Shown: positions 1 through 9,530, counted from the stretch's first letter. The stretch: 64,000 nt of DNA from Euborellia annulipes (GCA_023213315.1 JAKCPI010027384.1:36211-100210); one strand, 5' to 3'. Numbers and translations are program-made. Notes: generated by a model not told the origin, from the sequence alone.

Positions 1-430
1 AAATAACAAAATCATAGGCAGATATATCAAGAGGGATGTTTCTATTAAAAATAAACACTTCCAACAAATGTAAGCAACAATAAAACTATTGTTCATTCAT
101 TTTATCAATTAAAATATAATTATTATTGTTTTATAAAATCCATTTTGTATAAAAATTGATGGTTTATAGTCATCCAATTAGATTATAAAATATCAACCAA
201 TTAATGGCAAAAAGGTTATGATTAAATTTTTCGTTTGTTCGCTTGTCAAAAGAGAATCTCCGAGAAAAATGAAAAGGGAAGCTATAAGTTGAAAAAAAAA
301 TTAATTAGATTATCGACATATCCAGGATTTACGGTGTCTACTTTTTTCGGAAATATCAGTGAATATAAATATTAAATAAATAAAAGCAATAAATAATTAA
401 TAAACAAATTTCTTTTATATGTGTTTGTAT
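1..430. other. AT-rich stretch, nothing recognised
   Basis: Homopolymer-rich AT sequence with no open frame of note, no inverted repeat and no match to the repeat families defined elsewhere in the window. Confidence 0.5.
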
Positions 431-442
431 ATTAATAATATG

Positions 443-748
443 AAAAAATCTGGCCGCACAGCTCACAACTTTCTCTTACCATTGGTAATTGAAGGTTGTG
501 TACTGTATGTCACACCACTGTCGAGATATATTTAGTTCCACATAGCACTTCAGTTCCAAACTTGATAGATAGCGCTGAGCTACGAATGCTTCTATTGAAA
601 AAAAAATCTGAAAAACTACATCAGTAGTAAATTTTTAGGAAAAATTTATTAATATACATTTTAAAGGGCATTTGAAAAGCATTTTAACATGATGCATGCA
701 ATGCTTTCTCTCTATATATTTCATATATAGGGTAAGAAGAAGTAAAAA
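443..748 (+). repeat. Old, internally deleted Fam-A copy
   Basis: The left part is a degenerate version of the Fam-A 5' hairpin (an AAAATCTGG start, then CTTTCTCTTACC and an imperfect partner) and the GTCGAGATATATTTAGTT block. The right end at 702-748 is the typical 3' stem-loop CTTTCTCTCTATATATTTC ... GTAAAAA. The central roughly 700 bp, including the CA microsatellite, is missing. The segment around 637-668 (TTAGGAAAAATTTATT) is valuable because it is an uninterrupted version of the site into which Fam-A copy 1 (4303-5367) inserted in another old copy. Confidence 0.7.
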
Positions 749-819
749 TAGTTGATTTATGGATTTTAATCAAATTTTGAGAATTTCGCTCAATTCTAAA
801 CTCATCTCTTGAAAATTTT

Positions 820-1082
820 CTATCTTAAACGATATATTGACTGGTCAATTTACAGTCTATTTGAGGGTTGATTGAATAATTTCATTTTTTTCAAACAAAA
901 CTCTACCCAGTTAAAATTTGTTAGAATCACCTTTCCTCCTCGCTTAGGAGGTTGCAGCCCTAGCAGGCGTCTAGAATCGTGACGCAGTTCCAATCGTGCT
1001 TGCTAGATGGCATGCAGAATTTTAGATCTTCTTATGTCAGTGAAATTCTAATTTTATTATTTTAATAGGCGGATGAGAGATG
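820..1082 (+). repeat. Fam-C dispersed repeat, copy 1
   Basis: This is one of four copies of an unclassified repeat of about 210-260 bp. Its conserved core reads CTTTCCTCCTCGCTTAGGAG, then a CCTAGCAGGCGTC block and CGCAGTTCCAATCGTGCTTG. The others are at 18388-18592 (+), 33917-34180 (-) and 40753-40990 (-). The core is GC-richer and better conserved than its AT-rich flanks. GCAGTTCCAATCG resembles a tRNA-type B box, but no clear A box is seen, so SINE identity is unproven. Confidence 0.6.
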
Positions 1083-1129
1083 TTATTTAAAATTTTAATT
1101 TTAACTCAAAGTTATTGCAATCATTGTCA

Positions 1130-1130
<1 letters not shown>

Positions 1131-1171
<41 letters not shown>

Positions 1172-1176
1172 TTATT
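1131..1176. repeat. (ATT)n microsatellite
   Basis: Uninterrupted to nearly uninterrupted ATT trinucleotide run. Asn/Lys-rich reading frames across it are artefacts of the repeat. Confidence 0.9.
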
Positions 1177-1354
1177 GTGTTTTTTTTTTTCAGTAAAGTA
1201 CGAGACTGAAAAAAAAACACAATTTTTAGTAGACATGGTTGATACTGTATCAATCTGATATTTTGTATCAGGTATGAAAAAGTAACAGATAGTCATAATG
1301 GGTGCGAGCAAAAAATATCAGGTATTTGAGTAACAGCTACTCAGGCACACTCCA

Positions 1355-1570
1355 CTAGACTCGTACTGGGTTTCTCGCGCTTGCGCATTGATCAAATACT
1401 TGCTTTTCACTTTAGAGCTTCGTTCCTTACCCGATACAGTTTTGGTTGCGCCTGCTCTCTCTTTCTTTCTCTCTTGCAACCCTCAACTCGCGACGCCCCG
1501 CCCCGTCTCTTCTCTCCTGACAGGGCAATTTCGCTAGCTCTGGCGCGCTTTTCGAACGTCATTCCGAATC
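1355..1570. other. GC/pyrimidine-rich island inside hAT element
   Basis: This short island (CTCGCGCTTGCGCATTGATC, then CT-rich tracts and CGCGACGCCCCGCCCCGTC) stands out from the AT-rich surroundings. An 89-codon frame at 1381-1650 crosses it, but it runs into poly-T derived Phe codons and has no recognisable domain, so I do not call it a gene. It may be internal promoter-like cargo of the hAT element or captured host DNA. Confidence 0.4.
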
Positions 1571-1889
1571 ATTTTTACATTTTTTACTCTACTTTTAAGT
1601 TGTTTTTTTTTTTTTACTTTGAAACTTTTTTATTTAAAAACATTAATTAAAAAAGTAAAAATACAAGTAACTGTGAATTTAAAAACATAATGAACTTCAA
1701 TAAATTAAATTTCTTTCGCTAATAAAGAAATTTGTTAATTATTTTTCTAGTGCAGTATATAACATGACATTTTAAATTTAGAGACATTAAAATGTCAGTT
1801 CAGTCAGTTTGGAAAACTCTTTAGTAATGAATAATTATGAGTTTTTGATTTTTCAAGTCAAGAATATTTATAAATACAAGGGAAAAAAA

Positions 1890-2080
1890 GGCCCGGGAGC
1901 CGTGGCTCAGTGAGAAGACATTAGCTTCTCGCACCGGAGTCCCGGGTTCGCTTCCCATCCCAAGCGAGAAAAATTTATTTCATTTGATTTGACTACAAAT
2001 CATTTGAAATAAATAGGGATGGGGTCTAAATGGCCTTAGGTGCCGAGAAGGACCTTAAAAAAAAAAAAAAAAAAAAAAAA
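1890..2080 (+). mobile_element. tRNA-derived SINE nested in the hAT element
   Basis: The head carries an RNA polymerase III A-box-like TGGCTCAGTGAG (1903-1914) and a B-box-like GGTTCGCTTCC (1945-1955) about 30 bp apart, as in a tRNA. It is followed by an unrelated body and a poly-A tail of more than 20. Flanking copies of GGGAAAAAAA (1880-1889 and 2081-2090) form a 10-bp target duplication, so the insertion is intact and fairly young. Related, more decayed tails are at 57805-57965 and near 10990-11062. Confidence 0.85.
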
Positions 2081-2302
2081 GGGAAAAAAAACTTTGAAAA
2101 ATGTTAATTTAGTCTCTAGTAAAATGACATTTCATACTACGTATCGAATCTGTTACTTGTATTTATGTGAAGTTAGCGTTGCTGAGTGAAATCTGTATCG
2201 GGTACAAAAATATCTGGTAAAAATATCGGGTATGAACAAGTACCTGTAACAGCGGGTACCTGGTACAGCAAAATCGCGTATCGACCCATGTCTAATTTTT
2301 AG

Positions 2303-2765
2303 TATGATGGTTTAAAATTTTCGAATAAAATATCATTTTTCAACTTCTAAAGTTTCACGAGAAAGATGAAAAAATTTCATAAAAAAGTTACGTAAAAAAT
2401 AAACCAAATTTCAAAAAAAAATTTTTTATAACAAAAAAAAAAAAAATAGAAGCAATCGTCGGCACATAGGGGGGATAAATGTAGAATTAGTTGAAGTTTT
2501 TTTTTTGAGTTAAAAAAAATAAAAAAATGGTCTATTTAAAATTAGAGTTTTTTCAAAAAAACTGAAATATTTCATATATGCGGGCTCCTGAAATAATTTT
2601 TGTATTTTTTTCTGAAAACTACATTAAAAAACAAAATTTTTATAACCTTGCGGGGTTCCGAAATTTCAATTTTAAAATTAGTTATCGTTATTTGAAAAAA
2701 AAAAGAGCGGTTTTTTTTTTCAAAAATCCATAACTTTTTTTTAGTTGGGTAAAAAAATTAGGTGT
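2303..2765. other. Homopolymer-rich AT sequence
   Basis: Long A and T runs dominate. No gene, repeat family member or structured element is recognised. Confidence 0.5.
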
Positions 2766-2766
2766 T

Positions 2767-2787
2767 GGCTGTGTCTTCTACACAGCC
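2767..2787. repeat. Perfect short hairpin
   Basis: GGCTGTGT and ACACAGCC form an 8-bp stem with a 5-base loop, immediately left of the inverted-repeat element at 2794-3686. It could be a terminal stem-loop of that element or of another transposon. Confidence 0.5.
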
Positions 2788-2990
2788 GGTGGCTTTTTAA
2801 CGTGACAACGTCTTTTGCTTGACTTCAAAAAAAATTTTTTTCTCTTACCTATATTGAAATATAAAGAGAAAAAGTATTGTTTTTTTTTTTTTACTAGTAG
2901 TTTGTTTTCATAAATAAACATGTTCAAACATTTTCATTGAAACAATATATGACAGGTGTTGTGCTTTTTCTATCTATTAAGGGCGACTTA

Positions 2991-3150
2991 TGCTTAAAAA
3001 ATGAGGTTTTTCGAGAAAAAAACCAATTGTGGAGTTAATTGCTCGGGATTTTTTTATTTATTCTATTAGAGGTTTTCTTTCTGCACCAAATGACATCCCA
3101 TTTAGTCTGATCTGATTAGCCGTTCGGAATCTACAGAGGTTTAAAATTTC
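2991..3150 (+). repeat. 160-bp direct repeat, unit 1
   Basis: It matches unit 2 at 3328-3487, offset by about 337 bp. Shared blocks include GAGGTTTTTCGAGAAAAAA, GTTAATTGCTCGGGATTTTT and CTGATCTGATTAGCCGTT. Confidence 0.8.
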
Positions 3151-3327
3151 GAAAAACGAAATCCCGCCGAGTGCTCTCATGCGGTAAAATGACGTCATAT
3201 CAAAAAAAAGAAAAAAACACCCCGGGGTATTGAACCACTCTTTCTAAAACTATATTTAGATTTAATGTAGCTTTTATGATCAAGTAGCTATGCGTTGCAC
3301 AAGTAGGGCTATTTTTCGATATTTTTT

Positions 3328-3487
3328 TGCCTAAAAAATGAGGTTTTTCGAGAAAAAAACCAATTTTGGAGTTAATTGCTCGGGATTTTTTAATTTATTC
3401 CATTAGAGGTTATCTTTCTGCACCAAATGACATCTCATTTAGTCTGATCTGATTAGCCGTTAAGAATCTACAGGGGTTTAAAATTTC
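3328..3487 (+). repeat. 160-bp direct repeat, unit 2
   Basis: This is the partner of 2991-3150. The intervening 177 bp is not duplicated, so this is a spaced duplication rather than a simple tandem array. Confidence 0.8.
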
Positions 3488-3870
3488 AAATTATAATTTA
3501 CCGCTGCGCGGTAAAATTAAATGATAGGAAAAAAATAAATGGTGAAATCTTTAGCTGAAAACTCATTCTTTCTAACCATATATTCCCCATAATTATACCT
3601 CTTAAGACAGAGGAGTTATTCAAGCTGATAAACTTTTTCGTGCATGCCCCTCTAACATGATTTGTAAGACGTTGTCACGTCAAAATTTGAAAAAATTCTC
3701 AAAAATGACAAAATAAATATAATGGATTATACTGCAACTATTTGATTCTTGATTTTAACTTTCTCTTATCCTATAAATGAAATATATAGATATAAAAAGT
3801 ATTGTTTCTTTTTTGATAATATGTATTTAATCAGAAGACTTATTGAAATAATTTTATTGATATACTTGAT

Positions 3871-4302
3871 AAAACATCTGGCGTGGCTGGTCTCACAGCA
3901 CACAAGTTTCTCTTTCTTACATTTGGTAATCGAAAGTTATGTACTGTGCTTGTAACACCATATTTTTTTGTGTCGAGAGGGGGTATTTAGTTTTGCATAG
4001 TACATTAGTTCCAAACTTGTTTTTGGCTTGAAACAAACTATAGTTATTTTTCAAAATTTTATTCTTATATTCGGATATTTTATATACGGTACATTAGAGA
4101 ATCCTAAATAAAAACAATATTTCATAATAATTGGAAAGATTTTTTTAAATGTATAAATACAAAGGGGACCCACTTTTGAATAGAAAATTTACATGCAAAT
4201 CCCCTTAGAGATTTAACATTGGCTCTATGGAAAGAAAGGCCGGAAAATGAATTGAAAAAATCTGAAATACATCAGTAAAGTGTACTTCAAACAATTTTTA
4301 GG
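3871..4302 (+). repeat. Older Fam-A copy, 5' half, interrupted by copy 1
   Basis: A diverged Fam-A 5' hairpin (ACATCTGGCGTGGCTGG ...) is followed by the GTCGAG, AAACTATAGTTATTTTTC and AAAGGGGACC blocks. It breaks off at TTAGGAAAAA where copy 1 begins. The sequence resumes after copy 1 at 5368 (TTTATTAATATAC) and again near 5508-5585. An unbroken counterpart exists at about 630-690. Confidence 0.75.
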
Positions 4303-5173
4303 AAAAAATCTGGTGTGACTGGCGCACAGCACACAACTTTCTCTTACCCTTCGGTAAGAGAAAGTTGTGCACCGTGCTGGTCACACCAGATTTTTTGTGT
4401 CGAGATATATTTAGTTTCCGATAGCACCTTAGTTTCAAACTTGCATTTTAAATGTTGACTGCTTCAAATAAACTATGGTTATTTTTCAAAATTTTAATCT
4501 CATATTTGGACATTTTATACACAATATAGAATCGTAAATAAATACGAAATTTCATAAGAATTGGAAAAAAAAATTTTAAATGCCTAAAAAGTTCTAAAGG
4601 GGACCTGACCCCCTTTTGAATCGAAATTAACATACAAATCCCTATAGGAAATTAACATTGTTCCTATGCGAAGATAAGGTGGAAAGGGAATTTAAAAAGA
4701 GTAGAGAGAGACGATAATGTTTGGAAGTGAGAGAGAGACATATATGTTTTCTTTGAAACAATTAAAGACACAAATAAATTTAAAAAAAATGGGAATTTAA
4801 ATAATAATTGATTTTTAATCTAATAAAAAGAAAAAGATTTAAATTCCGTTACCATGGCAACCATTTCTATCTTTCCTATGAAGAACAAGAGTAAAGTGGT
4901 CTTCAGAAGATTTCAACGGCAAAATGAGAATATACATTTTAAAGAGCATCTAAAAAATAGTTGATTTATGAATTTTAAAAAAATCCTTGGAGGGAATTTT
5001 GAGAAAATCGAAAAAAACTGAAAAAGTACATCAGTAAAGTACTAGTACTTTTTGGCCGATTTTGTTCAAAAGCTTATTTTGAGATTCTTCAAAGGTACCT
5101 AAGTTAAATATAAAATTTCAATCCGCTAGCTCAACTCCTTCATGCTAAAAATCTGTCCACACACACACACACA

Positions 5174-5208
<35 letters not shown>

Positions 5209-5367
5209 CACACACACACACAGACCAATTTTCGGGACCCACTTTTTTTGGACTCAGGGGGACCTCAAAACATGTATATCCATCAAAATCTCGACATCGA
5301 ATTTTTGACATGATCGCAATACTTTCTCTCTCTATATATTTCATATATAGGGTACGAGAAAGTAAAA
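4303..5367 (+). mobile_element. Fam-A copy 1 (subfamily 1), full length
   Basis: The reference copy. The 5' foldback at 4304-4396 pairs AAAAATCTGGTGTGACTGGC ... CTTTCTCTTACC with its near complement around a CTTC loop. The body includes TTACCATGGCAACC and AAAAAGTACATCAGTAAAGT blocks, then a CA microsatellite (5158-5224), then TCTCGACATCGAATTTTTGA. The end is a stem-loop in which ACTTTCTC pairs with GAGAAAGT around an AT palindrome. The motif CTTTCTCTTACC occurs near the 5' end and inverted at the 3' end (subterminal inverted repeats). No ORF is present. Structure and A-rich insertion site recall Helentron-associated (DINE-1-like) elements, but this class is inference. Confidence 0.85.
5158..5224. 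repeat. (CA)n microsatellite inside Fam-A copy 1
   Basis: CA dinucleotides with occasional CAGA interruptions occupy the fixed internal microsatellite position of Fam-A. His-Thr or Cys-Val repeat frames across it are not proteins. Confidence 0.9.
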
Positions 5368-5380
5368 ATTTATTAATATA

Positions 5381-5479
5381 CTTGCTGATGGAGTGGAGTC
5401 TTTTTGGCGCTCGAAACGTCGACCGAAAGAAATTGTTTTTTATTATTTCCTTTGGCTGACTCCACTCCAACAGCAATAC
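5381..5479. repeat. Foldback with GAAACGTC motif
   Basis: TTGCTGATGGAGTGGAGTC at the left pairs with GACTCCACTCCAACAGCAA at the right. Between them lies GCTCGAAACGTCGACC, one of several CTGATG/GAAACGTC-type motifs dispersed in the window. Possibly a remnant of a Penelope-like terminal repeat. Confidence 0.5.
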
Positions 5480-5507
5480 TTAACCCTCACAGCCAGTACA
5501 AAAAGTG

Positions 5508-5945
5508 TTTATTAATATACTTTTTAAAGAGCATTTAAAAATTAATGATTTATAAACTTTAATCAAAATCGTTCACCCTGTCTGTCTGTTTGTATGTGAA
5601 AGAAAAGGGCTAGGAGGTTGCAATTTTATATTTAAGTTATGTACCCCCCTTTGGGTCACACAAAGCTTTTGAACAAAATAGGCCAAAGAGTACTAGTATT
5701 TTACTGATGTACTTTTTTAGTTTTTTTTTCGCTTTTCTAAAAATTCGCTCCAACGATTCTGATTAAAATTCATAAATCAATTATTTTTTAGATGTTCTTT
5801 AAAATATATATTCTCATTTTCCCATTGAAATCTTTTGAAGCGCATTTTTCTTTTGTACTTCATTGGAAAGATAGGAGAAATGGTTGCCATGGTAACAAAA
5901 TATAAATATTTTCCAATGGTTTTAAGTTGGTATATCTTGAATTCT
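5508..5945 (-). repeat. Fam-A fragments: end of interrupted + copy, then a minus-strand copy
   Basis: About 5508-5585 matches the ACTTTTTAAAGAGCATTTAAAA block in plus orientation and belongs to the copy interrupted by copy 1. From about 5590 the sequence turns into minus-orientation Fam-A interior (CTGTCTGTCTGTTTGT, then the reverse of the GTACATCAGTAAAGTA block and of TTACCATGGCAACCATTT). Confidence 0.65.
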
Positions 5946-5952
5946 AGACCTA

Positions 5953-6012
5953 GGGCCTACACCAAGTAGTGGGTAGCGTGCTGTTATATCAAGGGTCGCG
6001 GGTTTGCATACC
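5953..6012 (+). repeat. tRNA-like SINE head remnant
   Basis: GTGGGTAGCGTGC resembles an A box and CGCGGGTTTGCATACC a B box, at roughly tRNA spacing. There is no A-tail or complete body, so it is a fragment at best. Confidence 0.3.
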
Positions 6013-6060
6013 TAAAGTCTATCCATCAAAATCTTGACATCGATTTTTTGACAATATACA

Positions 6061-6328
6061 CTAGTCTCAAAGCCTCCTTCGGCGGGCTTTCCGCCTAGCC
6101 AGGGAGCTGCGCCCACTGGATCCCCTTGCGAGCAAGTTTATTGCCATTTTGGGATATTTCTTGTTCCAATGCAAGGGTTAAGATGTTAAGGAAGGATCTT
6201 GAGTTCAAGCGAGGGTACAGACTGTTCACAGTACAAAAGGGTCTAATAAATATTCCAATTTTATTAGAATTTCTAAAGTCACTTTCAATGCTACCCATTA
6301 AATAGAACGGCTGCATGTTCTCCAGGTA
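6061..6328 (-). mobile_element. Helitron-like 3' end fragment
   Basis: Read on the minus strand, the end is a stem-loop (AAAGCCCGCC, loop GAA, GGAGGCTTT), then 4 bases, then CTAG followed by T. This fits the Helitron rule of a hairpin just upstream of a terminal CTRR at an A/T target. The adjoining 200 bp (GCTGCGCCCACTGGATCC, GGGATATTTCTTGTTCC, GTTAAGATGTTAAGGAAGG) matches the element at 56585. Two MITEs interrupt it on the right. Confidence 0.6.
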
Positions 6329-6490
6329 CAGTCGGCGCCACAAATGCCTGAAGTGCTCGAGAATGGAGCCTTGAGCTCAGTCAATATTTTCAAAATGCAA
6401 CTGAAGGGCAAAAGCTACACACTAAGCATTTTGGTTGCCTAAGCTCAAGGCTCTACTCTCGAGCTCATCAGGCACTTGTGGTGCCAAATG
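6329..6490. mobile_element. TA-flanked MITE (162 bp)
   Basis: Ends fold back on each other: GGCGCCACAAATGCCTGA and the complement of TCAGGCACTTGTGGTGCC, continuing through GAGCCTTGAGCT. It is flanked by TA at 6327-6328 and 6491-6492, as for Tc1/mariner-type insertion. No coding capacity. Confidence 0.75.
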
Positions 6491-6492
6491 TA

Positions 6493-6711
6493 CAGTGAGC
6501 GCCATATGATAGCTTTAGCCTTAAGTATATGGTATAGAATATGGTAAATGGTGAAATAATTTTAAATTTCAAAAGGTAAAATAAAATCATCTGTACCAGA
6601 TCTTAAGTTTCACCTTTTCGGTCATTAAAATTATTTCGCTTTACACCATATACAATACCATATACTTAAGGCTAAAGCTATCAAGTGGGGACTTAATTGT
6701 GGCACTCACTG
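6493..6711. mobile_element. TA-flanked MITE (219 bp), abutting the previous one
   Basis: The long inverted repeat starts CAGTGAGCGCC and ends GGCACTCACTG. Arms share GATAGCTTTAGCCTTAAGTA and a GGTGAAATAATTTTAA block. The left TA is shared with the neighbouring MITE and the right TA is at 6712-6713. The CAGTGAG...AAGTCCC terminal pattern relates it to the MITEs at 11975-12182 and 30401-30598. Confidence 0.8.
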
Positions 6712-6966
6712 TACTCAAGTCATGTAGACCTCTGGGTGTCACTGAATAGTATCTATATGTTATATAAAATTTCTAAACATGCATTTTGATATAAAGGGAG
6801 AAGACTTCACCTCCTTCCACTGATCTAATTCCTTTCATCATGACTATATACATATATATACATATATGTCCGTAAATTCATATGATATATTTTACGCTGT
6901 TTGTTTATTTAACCTCTTTTTTTTATCAGCAAATGGTGATATTTAGATAAGAGAAAGTAAAAATTA

Positions 6967-7020
6967 TGCTGACTCGTGCGGGTTTCGAACTTGATTCCCT
7001 TGGCCCGTTGCCGAGTAGTT
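6967..7020 (-). repeat. tRNA-like B-box remnant
   Basis: On the minus strand AAGTTCGAAACCCGCACGAG carries a B-box-like GTTCGAAACCC. There is no complete tRNA fold or A-tail. Probably a decayed SINE head. Confidence 0.3.
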
Positions 7021-7144
7021 TTTTTTTTTTTTTATTTTATTTTGTGATGATATAAGCACATGTGTGCTCATAAATAAAATAAAATAAATAAAACCAATGG
7101 ACAAATTTTTAAAAAGTGCACAAAATTTAAATTGCAAGACAAAT

Positions 7145-7500
7145 CTCTATAGGGTGCGCTCAAGAGGGCTATGACGTCATGGGGAGGGGTGGTCGGTGGT
7201 CAGTGGTCGCTGGTGACTGGAGAGGTGAGTGGAAAGAAGTCAGTGAAGGGCAGAGAGGGAGTTCATCTTTGGCATTCCAAGTCCAAGCTAGCCTTCGAAG
7301 AGAGGCCGTTCAAGAGAGAATTCGAAAAGAAGAGAGAAGAGAAAGATACACGAGTTCCTAATATGTGCCATTACAACCACATGAAACCCGATGTTCCTGA
7401 AACGAAGACGGGATATCATCGAAACATCCATGAAACAACAACCAAATCAAACTTACCGGCGCTCTGACACCGACACACCTTCCGGACCCAGATGAGTACA
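7145..7500 (+). other. GC-rich island with open frame, unclassified
   Basis: This 350-bp stretch is much less AT-rich than its surroundings. It begins with a palindromic CRE-like TGACGTCA (7172-7179), continues with GGT/GGTC-rich imperfect repeats, then an A/G-rich segment. A 98-codon frame (7171-7467) is charged (Lys/Arg/Glu) with no domain I recognise. A shorter overlapping frame is also open, which weakens the coding case. It could be a promoter/first-exon region, transposon terminal DNA or a captured host exon. Confidence 0.35.
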
Positions 7501-8560
7501 CCCAACCATCCATAAAAAAAAAAAAAGTGATCACAAACTTTTAAATAATCCACAGATCTTTTACAATTAGACATACCACAAATCTAAGCATATTAAAAAA
7601 AAATATTATTCTAAAACAAAAATATAAAAAAAATTTGGCCAATACAACCTCAATCTAAATCTCAATTTCAAATTTTATAACAATTTATAAAAAAATATAT
7701 CTATATTTTAGATTTGGTGGAGTATTAAAACTATTTTTTCATTTTTATTTACTTAATCTTGTATTTTTATTCAAACAAAGAAGCAGATCCTTTTAAATTT
7801 CCTCTTTCTTCAGTTCGTTTCCGTAGGATTAAACAAATTCCTGTTCCTGGATAAACCCCCCTCTTTATCCCGGCTAACAGGTGCACCTCAAGAACCAGGA
7901 TAGGTAGCTTAGGTGATCATAATTTAAAAAATAAAATATTTCAAAATTCAATTGATTTTATTTTTATTTGAAAAAGCAACAGTGAGCGAGAGAGAGAGAG
8001 CTCGCAACAATATTGAAACCTTTTTTATAAATTTCGATCTGCTCCTGGCAAAATATAAAATTGGCAAGGCAACAAGGCTTTTTTTTAATTCTATTGCAGG
8101 TTTTCCCGTATTGGAAATCTTCCCTCGTCTCTCTTGCTTTCTGCGTGTCAATATTTATGATTTATTTAAACTAGAGTGACCAATCTTTTTGTACCCGGGG
8201 GTGCTTTAAGCCCTCCAGCCATATTTATAAGTGAATGTCGTTGACTCGAGGGAGAAAAATTACAGGTTAGAGAAAAAACCTTCAAAAGCAGATTTATTGC
8301 AAAAATGGATCAAACCAAATATAGAACGACTTCAAAAAAATAGTAAAATAAAAAAAATAAGAATCTGACTTGATAGTTGTGTAAAAGATACTGAAATTCG
8401 TATTCATAGTAGGCCTATATTAAAAGAAAAAAGTAAAGTAAAAAAAAAAAAATTAGTTTTTCCAATATACGTGTATATCAAATTATTTATTATCTTATTC
8501 ATTATTTGCTGTATTTAATAACTAACAGGGTGAGAATAACATATTTTACATCTCCGTTTA
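7501..8560. other. No recognised feature
   Basis: AT-rich unique-looking sequence with short poly-A and GA runs. No convincing exon or repeat family member. Confidence 0.4.
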
Positions 8561-8565
8561 AAAAC

Positions 8566-9530
8566 AAAAAATATCGTTTGAAAATAACTGGATTGTTTGA
8601 AAATTAGAATTTAAATAGAAAGTTTAATCGAACTACCTTTCGTTGTTCAAAGGTGTAAAATAAAACAAATTTTTGTTTTAGGTAGGAATTTTATTGCGAC
8701 TGTTTCTGTACAGTTTCAAAGATTCATCGACTCAATCTTCAGGCTTTTAATTAATACAAAATAACCATCATAAGTTAGAATTTTCAAGTTTACAAATGTT
8801 TGTTATTTATATTAAAAAAAAACTTTTTTAATTATATAATTATAAATTTGTCGAAATTGAATTAAAAACATATATTATTTTTGTTTTTATTTACTAATTA
8901 AATTTTAGTAGCAATGCCTTAATTATATATAGGTCGACATATATAGCCTAATATAACACCTACATAATTCCAAGATCCGTTTTTTTGATGTAATATGACA
9001 TCTGAGAAATTTATAATTTCTAAGAATCAAAAAGAGATCTTGGAATTTTTTGTCTATATACCACCTACCTACAAAAATTCTAAGATCCGTTTTTTGATTT
9101 CATATGACATCTAAAAAATTTAACATTTCTACAATACTTTATTACTAATAATTCTTAGAAATGTCATATGACATTTCTAAGAATCATAAAACTGATCTTG
9201 GAATTTTTGTAGTTAGGTGGTATAAAAGTATCAATAAAATAAAATAAAAATTTATGTTTTTAATTCAATTTTGACAAAATTATAATTATATAATTAAACT
9301 TTTTTTTATAAATATAAGTAACAAACATTTGTGAACTTGAAAATTCTTACTTATGCTGGTTAATTTGTATTATTTTCAGCCTGAAGATGGAGTCGACGAA
9401 TCTCCGAAACTAAACATAAACAATCACAATGAATTCTAACCTAAAACAAAAATTTCTTTTACTTTGAACAACGAAAGGTACTTGGAGGAAACTTCCTATT
9501 TAAATTCTAATAAAAAAATATCGTTATTTA
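8566..9530. mobile_element. Inverted-repeat element with nested hairpins
   Basis: Arms at about 8566-8895 and 9237-9530 are imperfect inverted copies (ACCTTTCGTTGTTCAAAG and its complement; AAAACAAATTTTTGTTTTAG; GAAATTGAATTAAAAACATA). Both arms hold a CTGAAGATGGAGTC ... CTCCGAAAC motif (9381-9410 and its decayed partner at 8712-8742). The centre (8955-9232) has a second foldback whose ends are ACCACCTAC / GTAGTTAGGTGGT. No transposase frame. A Penelope-like inverted pair or a foldback DNA transposon are both possible. Confidence 0.6.

Larger units (their letters stand above)
1230..2294. mobile_element. Non-autonomous hAT-like element with perfect 8-bp TSD
   Basis: The element starts TAGACATGG and ends CCATGTCTA. 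The two ends continue as long imperfect inverted repeats with matching blocks such as GTATCAGGTATGA and its counterpart ATCGGGTATGAAC. It is flanked on both sides by ATTTTTAG (1222-1229 and 2295-2302), an exact 8-bp target duplication of the kind made by hAT transposases. The interior holds a pyrimidine-rich GC island (1355-1560), a nested SINE (1890-2080) and no transposase ORF. A second, partial relative lies at 22797-23190. Confidence 0.85.
2794..3686. mobile_element. Candidate inverted-repeat element with duplicated 160-bp core
   Basis: A perfect 15-bp inverted repeat, ACGTGACAACGTCTT (2800-2814), recurs as its complement at 3666-3680. The interior carries two closely similar direct repeats of about 160 bp (2991-3150 and 3328-3487) starting at an AAAAAATGAGGTTTTTCGAG block. 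The only differences I see are scattered substitutions. No target duplication was identified and no ORF is present. The class is unknown. Confidence 0.45.

Noticed and set aside
1890..1960. A functional tRNA gene
   Set aside because: A and B boxes are present, but the acceptor stem does not close and the body, A-tail and target duplication identify a SINE.
2991..3487. CRISPR-like spaced repeats
   Set aside because: Two 160-bp units with one spacer in eukaryotic transposon-rich DNA; no short regular repeats or cas genes.
5126..5476. Overlapping 105- and 116-codon frames with His-Thr or Cys-Val repeats
   Set aside because: They are translations of the CA microsatellite and Fam-A 3' end; the same applies at 20951, 24530, 25170, 27045, 52917 and 55175-55471.
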